Source: Xanthomonas euvesicatoria pv. euvesicatoria (lineage in GTDB: Bacteria > Pseudomonadota > Gammaproteobacteria > Xanthomonadales > Xanthomonadaceae). From it: 64,000 bases of DNA. The stretch is taken from NCBI RefSeq assembly GCF_020880415.1, contig NZ_JAJIUJ010000111.1, positions 1-64,000 on the forward strand. The letters are read 5' to 3'. A model generated the notes under the pieces. It saw only the letters and a program-made list of their open reading frames with translations. It was not told the DNA's origin and made no database searches. Within the stretch, counting starts at the first letter, position 1. Each line of letters begins with the position of its first letter. The position numbers and the translations under genes are program-made. Positions 27,292-37,264 of this stretch are shown piece by piece.

Positions 27292-28014
27292 ATGTCCGAA
27301 CTTTCCTATCGCCGCATTCTTCTCAAACTTTCCGGGGAGGCGCTGATGGGGGACGGGGATTACGGCATCGACCCCAAGGTCATCAATCGCCTGGCGCATG
27401 AAGTGATCGAAGCCCAGCAGGCCGGCGCGCAGGTGGCGCTGGTGATCGGCGGTGGCAACATCTTCCGCGGCGCCGGCCTGGCTGCCAGCGGCATGGACCG
27501 CGTCACCGGCGACCACATGGGCATGCTGGCCACGGTGATCAACGCGCTGGCGATGCAGGATGCGCTGGAAAAGCTCGGCGCCAAGGTGCGCGTGATGAGC
27601 GCCATCAAGATCAACGATGTCTGCGAAGACTTCATCCGTCGCCGTGCGATCCGTCACCTGGAGAAGGGCCGCATCGCGATCTTCGCCGCCGGCACCGGCA
27701 ACCCGTTCTTCACCACCGACTCGGGCGCAGCGCTGCGCGCGATCGAGATCGGTGCCGACCTGCTGCTCAAGGCAACCAAGGTCGACGGCGTGTACGACAA
27801 GGACCCGAAGAAGCACACCGATGCGGTGCGCTACGACAGCCTGACCTACGACCAGGTGATCCTGCAGGGCCTGGAAGTGATGGATACCGCCGCCTTCGCA
27901 CTGGCGCGCGACAGCGACCTGCCGCTGCGCATCTTCGGCATGAGCGAACCGGGCGTGCTGCTGCGCATCCTGCACGGCGAGCAGATCGGCACGTTGGTGC
28001 AGGGCCGCAGCTGA
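27292..28014 (+). CDS. pyrH: UMP kinase
   Basis: A 240-aa bacterial-type UMP kinase (amino acid kinase fold) making UDP from UMP. Motifs: [25 protein letters not shown], and [20 protein letters not shown]. The ATG at 27292 with GAGG upstream is preferred to an ATG 30 bp earlier. A TAGAAT at 27247-27252 could be its -10 element. It begins the conserved pyrH-frr-uppS cluster, although frr appears to have a promoter of its own. Confidence 0.96.
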   Translation: MSELSYRRILLKLSGEALMGDGDYGIDPKVINRLAHEVIEAQQAGAQVALVIGGGNIFRGAGLAASGMDRVTGDHMGMLATVINALAMQDALEKLGAKVRVMSAIKINDVCEDFIRRRAIRHLEKGRIAIFAAGTGNPFFTTDSGAALRAIEIGADLLLKATKVDGVYDKDPKKHTDAVRYDSLTYDQVILQGLEVMDTAAFALARDSDLPLRIFGMSEPGVLLRILHGEQIGTLVQGRS

Positions 28015-28164
28015 GGTCGGGAATCGGGATTGGGGAATCGCAAGAGCGCACGGCCGCAGGCTGCACAGCGATCTCCAACCCGGCGCCCGGCGTGAAAAGG
28101 GGCGCCAAGTGAACCGGCTGCGCGGGTGCTGACGGCCCGCGAGTCGTGAAACCCCAGTCCCGGC

Positions 28165-28170
28165 TATAAT
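28165..28170 (+). promoter_or_regulatory. -10 element upstream of frr
   Basis: A perfect TATAAT 31 bp before the frr ATG in otherwise GC-rich DNA. No good -35 is seen at 17 bp. It probably drives frr and the downstream envelope genes. Confidence 0.5.
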
Positions 28171-28201
28171 CCCCGGATTCAGCTCCACACGGATTCCGGC
28201 G

Positions 28202-28759
28202 ATGCTCACCCAGATCAAACAAGACGCGCAGACGCGCATGACCAAGAGCATCGATGCTCTGCGCCATTCCCTCACCACCATCCGCACCGGCCGTGCCTCG
28301 CCGGCGCTGCTGGACGGTATCAAGGTCAAGGCCTACGGCGCCGATACGCCCCTGAATCAGGTTGCCAGCATCAGCGTGTCCGAAGGCCGCTCGCTGGTCA
28401 TCAGCCTGTTCGACAAGGGCATGATCAAGGACGTGGAAAAAGCCATTTACGCTTCGGATCTGGGCCTGACCCCGACCGTGGTCGGCACCGTGATCCGCCT
28501 GAACCTGCCGCCGCTGACCGAGGAGCGCCGCAAGGAGCTCAGCAAGTCCGTGCATGGCGAGGGCGAAGACAGCAAGGTCGCCATTCGCAACATCCGCCGC
28601 GACGCCAATCAGCAGGTCAAGGATCTGCTCAAGGACAAGGCCGTCACCGAAGACGAAGCCCGCAGCGCCGAGGACGATATCCAGAAGCTCACCGACAAGG
28701 CCATCAAGGACGTGGATGAGGTCGTCAAGGGCAAGGAACAGGAATTGATGACGGTCTGA
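28202..28759 (+). CDS. frr: ribosome recycling factor
   Basis: A 185-aa protein that splits post-termination ribosomes together with EF-G. It shows the all-helical domain with [26 protein letters not shown] at the start and [13 protein letters not shown] in the middle. The length equals E. coli RRF. The start ATG at 28202 follows ATTCCGGCG. It is followed by uppS after two bases. Confidence 0.97.
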   Translation: MLTQIKQDAQTRMTKSIDALRHSLTTIRTGRASPALLDGIKVKAYGADTPLNQVASISVSEGRSLVISLFDKGMIKDVEKAIYASDLGLTPTVVGTVIRLNLPPLTEERRKELSKSVHGEGEDSKVAIRNIRRDANQQVKDLLKDKAVTEDEARSAEDDIQKLTDKAIKDVDEVVKGKEQELMTV

Positions 28760-28761
28760 TC

Positions 28762-29535
28762 GTGGCATCGCCTGCCATGCATCCAGTCCCTTCTGCTGCT
28801 GTGCCGCGCCACATCGCCATCATCATGGATGGCAATGGGCGTTGGGCGCAGCGTCGGCGGCGTCCGCGCATGATCGGCCATCGCGCCGGCGCGCGCGCGG
28901 TCAATCGCACGATCGATTTCTGCCTGGAAAAAGGCGTGTCGGCGCTGACCCTGTTCGCGTTTTCCAGTGAAAACTGGGGCCGTCCGCAGGATGAGGTCGA
29001 CGCGCTGATGAAGCTGTTCCTGCATGCGCTCGACCGCGAGGTCGAAGAACTGCAGCGACGTGGCGTGCAGGTGCGCTTCATCGGCGACCGCAGCCGCTTT
29101 GCCGCACCATTGCGCGAGCGCATGGCCGGCGCCGAGCGCAGCACCGCAACGAACTCGCGGCTGGTGCTGAGCATCGCAGCCAGCTACGGCGGCCGCCAGG
29201 ACATCGCAGCGGCTGCCCGCGCATTGGCCGAAGACGTCGCTGCCGGCCGCCTGCAGCCAGAGCAGATCGACGAAGCGCTGCTGTCCAGCCGGGTCGCCCT
29301 GGCCGACCTGCCCGCGCCGGACCTGTTCATCCGCACCGGTGGCGACACCCGCATCAGCAATTTCCTGTTGTGGCAGCTGGCTTACACCGAGCTGTGGTTC
29401 ACCGAAACCCTGTGGCCGGAGTTCGATGCCGGCGTGCTGCAGCAAGCGCTGGACGACTTTGCCGGGCGTGAACGCCGCTTCGGCCTGACCAGCGCACAGA
29501 TCGCCGACAAGGCGACGGAGAGCTCCTCCGCATGA
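28762..29535 (+). CDS. uppS: undecaprenyl diphosphate synthase
   Basis: A 257-aa cis-prenyltransferase making C55-PP, the lipid carrier for peptidoglycan and O-antigen. IAIIMDGNGRWAQRR includes catalytic Asp23; the later FIRTGGDTRISNFLLWQ and YTELWFTETLWPEF motifs are intact. The start is taken as GTG at 28762, 2 bp after the frr stop; an ATG at 28777 is possible and would lose only five residues. Its stop overlaps the next start (ATGA). Confidence 0.95.
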   Translation: MASPAMHPVPSAAVPRHIAIIMDGNGRWAQRRRRPRMIGHRAGARAVNRTIDFCLEKGVSALTLFAFSSENWGRPQDEVDALMKLFLHALDREVEELQRRGVQVRFIGDRSRFAAPLRERMAGAERSTATNSRLVLSIAASYGGRQDIAAAARALAEDVAAGRLQPEQIDEALLSSRVALADLPAPDLFIRTGGDTRISNFLLWQLAYTELWFTETLWPEFDAGVLQQALDDFAGRERRFGLTSAQIADKATESSSA

Positions 29536-30359
29536 CCAAGACTCGCGTGATTGCCGCGCTGATCATGGCGCCGCTCGCGATTTGCGCGATCGTGCTGCTG
29601 CCCACCCAATGGCTGGCAGCGCTGGCGGCGGTCCTGTTCCTGACCGGCCTGTGGGAGTGGCTCAAGCTCTCCGGGATCGACGACAGCCTGCCGCGCACCG
29701 TGCTTTTGACGCTCAACCTGCTGCTGATGGTGCTGATGGTGTGGGCCTCGGCCGGCTCGATGGTGCTGTTCCAGATTGCGTCGCTGGTCGGCGTGGCGTG
29801 GTGGCTGTTGGCGCTGCTGTGGCTGCGCTTTTTCACCTTCGGCGCCGATCATGGCAACGGCCAGGCGCGCGCACTCAAGCTGGCCGCCGGCACCCTGGCG
29901 GTGCTGCCGGCATGGGCAGCGCTGGTGCTGCTGCATGCCAGCCCGGACAAGGGCAACCTGTGGTTGCTGACCGCGCTGACCATGGTGTGGGCGGCTGACT
30001 CCGGTGCCTACTTCGCCGGCCGCGCGTTCGGCAAACACAAGCTGGCGCCGCGGGTCAGCCCCAACAAGACCATCGAAGGGTTGCTCGGAGGCCTGCTCGC
30101 CGGCATTGCGGTTGCCTGCGCGTTCGGCTGGCTGGCCGGGCTGACGCTGGCACATGTGCCGCAGCTGGTGCTGGTCTCCGCACTGGCGGTGCTGGCATCG
30201 GTGCTGGGCGACCTGTTCGAAAGCCTGCTCAAGCGCCACGCCGGCGCCAAGGACTCGGGCACGCTGATTCCGGGCCATGGCGGCGTGCTGGACCGCATCG
30301 ATGGCGTGCTCGCTGCCCTGCCGGTGTTCGCACTCGGCAAGGAAATTCTCGGATTCTAG
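29532..30359 (+). CDS. cdsA: phosphatidate cytidylyltransferase
   Basis: A 275-aa inner-membrane enzyme making CDP-diacylglycerol from phosphatidate and CTP. Seven to eight hydrophobic segments precede the C-terminal family signature, [20 protein letters not shown] followed by [16 protein letters not shown]. It is translationally coupled to uppS by ATGA overlap, and dxr begins 2 bp after its stop, so the lipid and isoprenoid genes form a tight operon. Confidence 0.95.
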   Translation: MTKTRVIAALIMAPLAICAIVLLPTQWLAALAAVLFLTGLWEWLKLSGIDDSLPRTVLLTLNLLLMVLMVWASAGSMVLFQIASLVGVAWWLLALLWLRFFTFGADHGNGQARALKLAAGTLAVLPAWAALVLLHASPDKGNLWLLTALTMVWAADSGAYFAGRAFGKHKLAPRVSPNKTIEGLLGGLLAGIAVACAFGWLAGLTLAHVPQLVLVSALAVLASVLGDLFESLLKRHAGAKDSGTLIPGHGGVLDRIDGVLAALPVFALGKEILGF

Positions 30360-30361
30360 GC

Positions 30362-31552
30362 ATGGCTGGCTCCTCTCTCCGTCAGGTCGCCGTGTTCGGC
30401 GCCACCGGCTCGATCGGTGCATCGGCACTGGACGTGATCGCGCGTCACCCCGAGCGGCTGCGCGCCAGCCTGCTGTCGGCCGGCAGCAAGGTCGATGAGC
30501 TGCTGGCGCTGTGCGCCACCCACCGGCCTGCGCATGCGGTGATTGCCGATGCAGCGCTGTATCCCGCGCTGCGCGATGGCCTGCGCGCGCTGGGCCTGGC
30601 GACCCAGGCGCACGCCGGCGCCGAGGCGTTGGACGCACTGGCGAGCGGCGATGTGTGCGACACCGTGGTGGCGGCGATCGTGGGTGCGGCCGGGCTGCCG
30701 TCTACGCTGGCGGCAGCGCGCGCCGGCAAGCGTCTGTTGCTGGCCAACAAGGAATCGCTGGTGCTGGCTGGCGAGCTGCTGACCCGCACCGCAGCCGCTG
30801 CCGGCGCTGAAATCATTCCGATCGACAGCGAACACAGCGCCATCTTCCAGTGCCTGCGCTCCTGCGACGCCAGCCGCGGCGTGCGCCGGGTCATCCTGAC
30901 TGCCTCCGGTGGCCCGTTCCGCGGCCGCGACCGCGCGGCACTTGCCGCAGTCACGCCCGCGCAGGCAGTGGCGCATCCCAAGTGGTCGATGGGCCCGAAG
31001 ATCTCGGTGGATTCGGCAACCCTGATGAACAAGGGCCTGGAAGTCATCGAGGCGCATCACCTGTTCGGACTGCCGGGCGAGCAGATCGATGTGCTGGTGC
31101 ATCCGCAGAGCCTGGTGCATTCGCTGGTGGAATTCGTCGACGGCTCCACGCTTGCCCAGCTTGGCCTGCCGGACATGCGTACCACCCTGGCGGTGGGCTT
31201 GGCCTGGCCGGAGCGGGTCGACTCCGGCGTCGGCGGGCTGGACCTGCTTCGCCAGGGCCGGCTGGATTTCGAGGCCCCCGACACCGCCGCGTTCCCATGT
31301 CTGCGCCTGGCCTGGGACGCGTTACGGGCCGGCGGCACCGCCCCGGCGATCCTGAACGCGGCCAATGAAGTGGCTGTTTCAGCCTTTCTTCAGGGCCAGG
31401 TGGGTTTCCTAGCGATCCCTGCGTTGGTCGAACACACACTGACAACGCTCCCGCGGCACAATGCCGACTCCCTCGACACCCTGCTTTTTGCCGATGCGCA
31501 AGCCCGGCAAATCACTGAACGCGCCCTCGCCCACCACGCCCTTCATGCCTGA
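30362..31552 (+). CDS. dxr: 1-deoxy-D-xylulose 5-phosphate reductoisomerase
   Basis: A 396-aa NADPH enzyme of the MEP isoprenoid pathway, feeding the precursors used by UppS. Motifs: [16 protein letters not shown] (NADPH), [13 protein letters not shown], the metal- and substrate-binding [12 protein letters not shown], and [20 protein letters not shown]. The length is typical (E. coli 398). The start ATG at 30362 lies 2 bp after cdsA. Confidence 0.96.
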   Translation: MAGSSLRQVAVFGATGSIGASALDVIARHPERLRASLLSAGSKVDELLALCATHRPAHAVIADAALYPALRDGLRALGLATQAHAGAEALDALASGDVCDTVVAAIVGAAGLPSTLAAARAGKRLLLANKESLVLAGELLTRTAAAAGAEIIPIDSEHSAIFQCLRSCDASRGVRRVILTASGGPFRGRDRAALAAVTPAQAVAHPKWSMGPKISVDSATLMNKGLEVIEAHHLFGLPGEQIDVLVHPQSLVHSLVEFVDGSTLAQLGLPDMRTTLAVGLAWPERVDSGVGGLDLLRQGRLDFEAPDTAAFPCLRLAWDALRAGGTAPAILNAANEVAVSAFLQGQVGFLAIPALVEHTLTTLPRHNADSLDTLLFADAQARQITERALAHHALHA

Positions 31553-31578
31553 TCGTTCCACGCACGCGAGCTGCACAC

Positions 31579-32925
31579 ATGGGTGATTTCATCGGTTCGG
31601 TCTGGTGGATGATCGTCAGCCTGGGCGTGTTGGTGACCTTTCACGAATTCGGGCATTTCTGGGTGGCGCGGCGCTGCGGCGTCAAGGTGCTGCGCTTTTC
31701 GGTGGGCTTCGGCAAACCGCTGTGGATGCGCCGCAACCGCCACGGCACCGAGTTCGTGGTTGCCGCGATTCCGCTGGGCGGCTACGTCAAAATGCTCGAC
31801 GAGCGCGAAGGCGACGTGCATCCGGCCGAGCAGGGCCAAGCCTTCAATCGCAAGACCGTGTGGCAGCGCATCGCGATCGTCGCAGCCGGTCCCATTGCCA
31901 ACCTGTTGCTGTGCATGGCGATGCTGTGGGCGATGTTCGTGGTAGGCAAGCAGGATTATTCGGCAACCATTGGTCGGGCCGATGGCCTGGCCGCCGAGGC
32001 CGGGCTGGGCCCGGGCGAGCGCATCGTGCGCATCGACGGTCGCAGCGTGAGCAGCTGGAGCGATGCCAGCATGCAGCTCACCACTGCGGCAATGGACAGG
32101 CGCGATGTCCGCGTCCTGACCGCCTCTGACGCTGCGGGCAGCAGTGAGCACACCTTGCGCTTGTCGCAGCTGCCGGTCGGTTTCGACGAACGCCGCGTGG
32201 CCGCACTGGCCGGCATCGGCTGGCAGTTCATGCTGAAGCCACCGGTGATTGCCGAAGTGGTGAAGGGCTCGGTGGCCGATGGCCTGCTCAAGCCGGGCGA
32301 CCGCATCGTGGCCATCGACGGCCAGCCGATCCGCTCGGCCGAAGACATCATTCCGCAAGTTCAGGCGTTGGGCGCCCACGGCGGGCCGGGCATGATCGAG
32401 GTGGCGCGCGGCGAAGACCGGCTGGCGCTGGAGATTGCCCCGCGCAAGTCGCCGCAGGGCCAATGGATGATCGGCGTGCGTCCGGCCGCTGCGCCGGCTC
32501 CGGAATACGACAGCCGCCAGCAGTACGGGCTGTTCGCCGCCGTGCCGGCCGCGATCCGCGAAACCGGCCGGATGACCGCCGACTCGCTGGGCATGATGAA
32601 GCGCATGCTGACCGGCCAGGCCTCGGTCAAGAACATCTCCGGCCCGGTCACCATTGCGCGTGCCGCCAACGCCTCGGCCGAACGCGGGCTCGACTGGTTC
32701 CTGTATTTCCTCGGATTGCTGTCGCTCAGCCTTGCGATCATCAACCTGATGCCCATCCCGATCTTGGACGGTGGGCATCTGCTGTATTACCTTATCGAGT
32801 TGATCAAGGGCAGCCCGATCAGCGAACGGGCCATGATTGCCGGACAATACGTCGGCCTGGCGGTCCTGGCCGGGTTGATGGGACTGGCGTTCTACAACGA
32901 CATCCTCGGCCTGGTTCCACGATGA
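31579..32925 (+). CDS. rseP: RseP site-2 zinc metalloprotease
   Basis: A 448-aa inner-membrane protease that cuts anti-sigma factor RseA within the membrane and so activates sigma-E under envelope stress. The zinc motif HEFGH is at 22-26 in the first transmembrane helix; two PDZ domains lie in the periplasmic middle; the LDG motif (NLMPIPILDGGHL) is near the C-terminus. The position just before bamA, whose assembly failure triggers the pathway, is conserved. Confidence 0.95.
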   Translation: MGDFIGSVWWMIVSLGVLVTFHEFGHFWVARRCGVKVLRFSVGFGKPLWMRRNRHGTEFVVAAIPLGGYVKMLDEREGDVHPAEQGQAFNRKTVWQRIAIVAAGPIANLLLCMAMLWAMFVVGKQDYSATIGRADGLAAEAGLGPGERIVRIDGRSVSSWSDASMQLTTAAMDRRDVRVLTASDAAGSSEHTLRLSQLPVGFDERRVAALAGIGWQFMLKPPVIAEVVKGSVADGLLKPGDRIVAIDGQPIRSAEDIIPQVQALGAHGGPGMIEVARGEDRLALEIAPRKSPQGQWMIGVRPAAAPAPEYDSRQQYGLFAAVPAAIRETGRMTADSLGMMKRMLTGQASVKNISGPVTIARAANASAERGLDWFLYFLGLLSLSLAIINLMPIPILDGGHLLYYLIELIKGSPISERAMIAGQYVGLAVLAGLMGLAFYNDILGLVPR

Positions 32926-33008
32926 AGCTGCTCCACTCTTTCCGCCTGTTGTCGTCGTCATACGCCGGCATCCAGCAACACCCGAATACGACTCCAACCG
33001 GATGTGAC

Positions 33009-35375
33009 ATGACGCGTCTTCCCACTCGCCGCCTGCTTGCCCTCGCTCTTGCCGCCGGCCTCAGCCTGCCGGCCGTTGCTCTGGCCGTCGAGCCGTTCGT
33101 TGCCAGCGACATCCGCGTCGACGGCCTGCAGCGCATCGCCTCCGGCACCGTATTCACCTATCTGCCGGTGAACCGCGGCGACACCGTGGACGATGCCAAG
33201 GTGGCCGACGCGATCCGTGCGCTCTACCGCACCGGCTTCTTCGAGGACGTGCAGCTGGACCGCCAGGGCAACATCCTGGTGATCACGGTCAAGGAGCGCC
33301 CGGCGATCAACAAGCTCACCGTGACCGGCAACAAGGACATCAAGTCCGAGGAACTGCTCAAGGGCCTGGGTGACATCGGCCTGTCCGAGGGCGGCACCTT
33401 CGATCGCCTGAGCCTGGACCGCGTGACCCAGGAACTGACCCGCCAGTACAACAACCGCGGCAAGTACAACGTGGAAATCACCCCGACGGTGAGTCCGCTG
33501 GACCGTAACCGCGTCGACGTGGCCATCGCGATCAAGGAAGGCAAGGCGGCCAAGATCCGCCACGTCAACCTGATCGGTACGGAAAAGTTCGCCAACGAGG
33601 ACATCCTGGACAACTGGGAATCCAAGGAGCACAACTGGGCCTCGTGGTACCGCCGCGACGACCAGTACTCCAAGGAAAAGATGTCCGGCGACCTGGAAAA
33701 GCTCAACTCCTGGTACCTGGACCGCGGCTATGTCGACTTCAGCATCGACTCCACCCAGGTCTCGATCAGCCCCGACAAGCGCGATATGTTCATCAGCGCC
33801 GGCGTCACCGAGGGCGAGCAGTACAAGATTTCCGAAATCAAGGTGACCGGCGACACCGTGCTGCCGCAGGCCGACATCGAGCGCCTGGTGATCCCCAAGG
33901 CCGGCGACATCTTCTCGCGTGCATTGCTGGAGTACACCTCCGATGCGATCACCAACACGCTGAGCAACGTCGGCTACGCGTTCGCCAAGGTCAACCCGAT
34001 CCCGACGCCGAACCGCGAAGACCGCACCGTGGCAGTGAACCTGCAGGTGGTGCCCGGCCCGCGCGTGACCGTGCGCCGCATCCTCTACAAGGGCAACAGC
34101 CGCACCTCCGACGAGGTCTTGCGCCGCGAAATGCGCCAGTTCGAGAACACTTGGTACTCGCAGGCGGCGATCGACCGTTCCAAGATCCGCCTGCAGCGGT
34201 TGGGCTACTTCGAAAGCGTGGACGTGGAAACGCCCGCGGTGCCCGGCAGCAACGACCAGGTCGACGTGGTCTACAACGTCAAGGAGACCACCTCCGGCAG
34301 CTTCGTGTTCGGCCTGGGCTACTCGCAGAGCTTCGGTGTGACCACCTCGGTGCAGTTGTCGCAGAACAACTTCCTGGGTGGCGGTAACCGCGTGGCAGTG
34401 GAGGCTTCGCGCAGCAGCTACCAGCAACGCTACGCGTTCTCCTACACCAATCCGTTCTTTACCGACGACGGCGTATCGCTGGGCTACAACCTGTCCTGGC
34501 GCGCGCTGGATTACTCGGACTTCAATACCGCACAGTTCAACAGCAAGAATGGTTCGGCGCAGGTGGTGTTCGGCGTGCCGATCACCGAAAACGACACCGT
34601 CTCGGCGATGGTGGGTATCGACAGCAACCAGATCACGACCTTCGCGGGCACCACACCGCAGGCGATCATCGACTACATCAATGCGATCGGCACGCGCACC
34701 TTCCATGCCTGGCGCACGGAGCTGGGCTGGGCACGCGACACCCGCAACGACTTCTTCATGCCGACCCGCGGCATGTACCAACGCGTGGGCCTGGAGACCA
34801 CCCTGCCCGGCTCCACGGTCGAGTACTACAAGCTCAACTACCAGATCTCCAACTACTGGCCGATCATTCCGGCGCTGGTGTTGAACACGCGCTTCGAACT
34901 GGGCTACGGCGACAGTTACGGGAAGGACAGCACCCGCGTGCTGACCAACCCGGATGGCAGCACCCGCACGGTCACCGCCACCGGCCTGCCGTTCTACGAG
35001 AACTTCTACGCCGGCGGCACCAATTCGGTTCGTGGCTTCGAAGACAACACCCTGGGCCCGCGTTCGGAAGCGATCAATGGCTTTACCCGCGGCCAGCCGT
35101 TGGGTGGCTCGTTCAAGACGGTGGGCTCGGTGGAAATGTATTTCCCCAAGCTGTTCGACAGCCCGTCGGCGCGCGTTTCGGCATTCGTCGACTTCGGTAA
35201 CGTGTACAACGGGGTGGACAACTTCAAGGCCAACGAGTTGCGCGCCTCTACCGGTGTGGCGCTGTTGTGGCGCGCGCCTGTCGGCCCCATTTCGATCAGC
35301 TACGCATTCCCGCTGAAGAAGGAAGACAACGACGAGATCGAGCGTCTGCAGTTCACCTTCGGCGGCCAGTTCTAA
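33009..35375 (+). CDS. bamA: outer-membrane protein assembly factor BamA
   Basis: A 788-aa Omp85 protein that folds beta-barrel proteins into the outer membrane. Signal peptide LALAAGLSLPAVALA, then five POTRA domains (about 25-430), and a 16-strand barrel ending FTFGGQF with the C-terminal Phe. The ATG at 33009 directly precedes the signal peptide; an ATG at 32922 overlapping the rseP stop (ATGA) would add 29 residues before it, so coupling through a short re-read is possible. The barrel VRGF motif is present (NSVRGFEDNTLGP). Confidence 0.95.
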   Translation: MTRLPTRRLLALALAAGLSLPAVALAVEPFVASDIRVDGLQRIASGTVFTYLPVNRGDTVDDAKVADAIRALYRTGFFEDVQLDRQGNILVITVKERPAINKLTVTGNKDIKSEELLKGLGDIGLSEGGTFDRLSLDRVTQELTRQYNNRGKYNVEITPTVSPLDRNRVDVAIAIKEGKAAKIRHVNLIGTEKFANEDILDNWESKEHNWASWYRRDDQYSKEKMSGDLEKLNSWYLDRGYVDFSIDSTQVSISPDKRDMFISAGVTEGEQYKISEIKVTGDTVLPQADIERLVIPKAGDIFSRALLEYTSDAITNTLSNVGYAFAKVNPIPTPNREDRTVAVNLQVVPGPRVTVRRILYKGNSRTSDEVLRREMRQFENTWYSQAAIDRSKIRLQRLGYFESVDVETPAVPGSNDQVDVVYNVKETTSGSFVFGLGYSQSFGVTTSVQLSQNNFLGGGNRVAVEASRSSYQQRYAFSYTNPFFTDDGVSLGYNLSWRALDYSDFNTAQFNSKNGSAQVVFGVPITENDTVSAMVGIDSNQITTFAGTTPQAIIDYINAIGTRTFHAWRTELGWARDTRNDFFMPTRGMYQRVGLETTLPGSTVEYYKLNYQISNYWPIIPALVLNTRFELGYGDSYGKDSTRVLTNPDGSTRTVTATGLPFYENFYAGGTNSVRGFEDNTLGPRSEAINGFTRGQPLGGSFKTVGSVEMYFPKLFDSPSARVSAFVDFGNVYNGVDNFKANELRASTGVALLWRAPVGPISISYAFPLKKEDNDEIERLQFTFGGQF

Positions 35376-35390
35376 GATTGGCACGCGAAA

Positions 35391-35422
35391 CAATGGCGGC
35401 CCGGACGCCCGGGCCGCCATTG
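35391..35422. terminator. hairpin terminator after bamA
   Basis: CAATGGCGGCCCGG and CCGGGCCGCCATTG form a perfect 14-bp stem around ACGC, followed by TTGTTTG on the plus strand and TTTCGCG on the minus strand. It separates bamA from the convergent small gene and probably serves both. Confidence 0.75.
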
Positions 35423-35451
35423 TTGTTTGAACACCCTGGTATGAAACAGCT

Positions 35452-35643
35452 TCAGAAGTAGTTGTTCCAGACATTGCCCAGGCAGGTGGCGGTGGCGCCC
35501 CAATCGGATGCGTCCACGCATTGCACCTGCTGGTCCCAGAAGCTCAGCGCGCTGGTGCGCTGCTGCGCGAAATCGTCGGCCGATGCACTGGTGATTGCGC
35601 CCAGCAGGATCACGCTACCGAAAATGGAGAGAACAGTTTTCAT
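35452..35643 (-). CDS. small secreted protein of unknown function
   Basis: A 63-aa precursor: MKTVLSIFGSVILLGAITSASA is a clear signal peptide. It leaves about 41 mature residues with two Cys (VQCVDASDW and TATCLGNVW) that could form one disulphide, and several aromatic residues. AGGAAG lies 6 bp upstream of the ATG at 35643, supporting real translation. The longer frame to 35709 is not needed. It lies on the minus strand in the space where skp normally sits between bamA and lpxD. No family was recognised. Confidence 0.72.
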   Translation of the reverse strand: MKTVLSIFGSVILLGAITSASADDFAQQRTSALSFWDQQVQCVDASDWGATATCLGNVWNNYF

Positions 35644-35770
35644 ATGTTTCTTCCTGGGTTCGCCGCATCGTTGCGGCCCGGCAAGCAATACGCTCGACTG
35701 TTTAGCCAACTTTTGGCGACGTTTTCCCCCTGTTAAACCAGCACCTACCGTTTACGCGAGGTTTACCCTG

Positions 35771-36784
35771 ATGCGATTGACCGCCAGTGCGATTGCCGAA
35801 CAATTCGGGTTGACCGTCGTCGGTGACGGCACCACCGAAGTCAGCGGCGTCGCCACCCTGGCCCATGCCGGCGCAGGCCAGCTGAGCTTCCTGTCCAACC
35901 CGCGCTATCGTCCGCAACTGGCCGACACCCAGGCCGCCGTCGTAGTGCTACGCGCCGACGATGCCGACGCCGCCAAGGGCACCGCGCTGGTCGCCAAGGA
36001 TCCGTATACCGCATTCGCCAAGATCGCCGCGCTGTTCGACGTGGCACCGGTGCGCGAACCGGGCATCCATGCCTCTGCGGTGATCGACCCGACCGCGCAG
36101 GTGTCGCCTGGCGCGCATGTCGGTCCGTTCGTCAGCATCGGTGCGCGTAGTCGCGTGGGCGATGGCTGCGTGATCGGCACCGGCAGCATCATCGGCGAGG
36201 ACTGCGTGGTGGACGAGGGGAGCGAACTGCTCGCCCGCGTCACCCTGGTCACGCGCGTGCGGTTGGGCAAGCGCGTGCGCATCCACCCTGGCGCGGTGAT
36301 CGGCGCCGACGGCTTCGGCCTGGCCATGGATGCCGGGCACTGGATCAAGGTGCCCCAGCTCGGCGGTGTGGTGATCGGCGACGACTGCGAAATCGGTGCC
36401 AATACCTGCATCGACCGCGGTGCGCTGGAAGACACCGTGCTGGAAGAAGACGTGCGCGTGGACAACCTGGTGCAGATCGCGCACAACTGCCGCATCGGCG
36501 CGCACAGTGCGATCGCCGGCTGCACCGGCATTGCCGGTAGCGCCAAGATCGGCCGTTATTGCCTGCTTGGCGGGCATGTCGGCGTGGTCGGCCACCTGGA
36601 GATCTGCGACAAGGTGGTGATCACCGGCAAGTCTGTCGTGCGTAATTCCATCCATGAGCCGGGCGAGTATTCGTCCGGCACCCCTCTCACCGACAATCGC
36701 ACGTGGCGCAAAAACGCCGCGCGCTTCAAGCAGCTTGATGTGCTCGCTAGGCGCATCCTGGCTGTGGGCAAGGAGAAAGAATGA
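35771..36784 (+). CDS. lpxD: UDP-3-O-(3-hydroxyacyl)glucosamine N-acyltransferase
   Basis: A 337-aa enzyme of lipid A synthesis that adds the second hydroxyacyl chain. The N-terminal uridine-binding domain (MRLTASAIAEQFGLTVVGDG) is followed by hexapeptide repeats of the left-handed beta-helix, catalytic His in VQIAHNCRIG, and a C-terminal helix. The ATG at 35771 with GAGG upstream is the conserved start; the frame extending to 35462 is spurious. It overlaps fabZ by ATGA. Confidence 0.95.
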   Translation: MRLTASAIAEQFGLTVVGDGTTEVSGVATLAHAGAGQLSFLSNPRYRPQLADTQAAVVVLRADDADAAKGTALVAKDPYTAFAKIAALFDVAPVREPGIHASAVIDPTAQVSPGAHVGPFVSIGARSRVGDGCVIGTGSIIGEDCVVDEGSELLARVTLVTRVRLGKRVRIHPGAVIGADGFGLAMDAGHWIKVPQLGGVVIGDDCEIGANTCIDRGALEDTVLEEDVRVDNLVQIAHNCRIGAHSAIAGCTGIAGSAKIGRYCLLGGHVGVVGHLEICDKVVITGKSVVRNSIHEPGEYSSGTPLTDNRTWRKNAARFKQLDVLARRILAVGKEKE

Positions 36785-37239
36785 GCCACCACGTTTACGA
36801 ACTGCCGATCGACGTCAGTCAAATCCAGACGCTGCTCCCGCACCGTTACCCGTTTCTGCTGGTCGACCGCATCCTCGAACTCGATCTTGAAACCAAGTGG
36901 ATCGTGGCGCAGAAGAACGTCAGCATCAACGAGCCGTTCTTCCAGGGCCATTTTCCGAACCGCCCGGTGATGCCTGGCGTGCTGATCATCGAGGCGCTGG
37001 CGCAGGTCGGCGGCGTGATGACCCAGCTCGGTCTGGGCCGCGATGCCTTGTCGCAGCTGTTCTATATGGTCAAGGTGGACAAGGCCCGCTTCAACAAGCA
37101 GGTGGTCCCGGGTGACGTGTTGATCATGGAGGTGCAGATGAAGCGCCTGATCCGCAACGTGGGATGCTTCTACGGCGAGGCCAAGGTCGATGGCGAAGTG
37201 GTGGCCAGTGCCGAGGTGATGTGCGCCGGCGCCAGGTAA
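36781..37239 (+). CDS. fabZ: 3-hydroxyacyl-ACP dehydratase
   Basis: A 152-aa hot-dog-fold dehydratase of fatty acid elongation. Catalytic His57 in [11 protein letters not shown] and Glu71 in IIEALAQ are in the canonical arrangement. It shares hydroxyacyl-ACP substrates with LpxA and LpxD, which explains its place between them. The ATGA overlap with lpxD shows coupling; lpxA follows after 25 bp. Confidence 0.96.
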   Translation: MSHHVYELPIDVSQIQTLLPHRYPFLLVDRILELDLETKWIVAQKNVSINEPFFQGHFPNRPVMPGVLIIEALAQVGGVMTQLGLGRDALSQLFYMVKVDKARFNKQVVPGDVLIMEVQMKRLIRNVGCFYGEAKVDGEVVASAEVMCAGAR

Positions 37240-37264
37240 TCACCCGCTTTCGGAGTAAGACACG

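Noticed and set aside
32958-35474. 838-codon open frame antisense to bamA
   Set aside because: It is the mirror of a strongly biased GC-rich gene; its translation is Val/Gly/His-rich with no domain, and bamA is certain.
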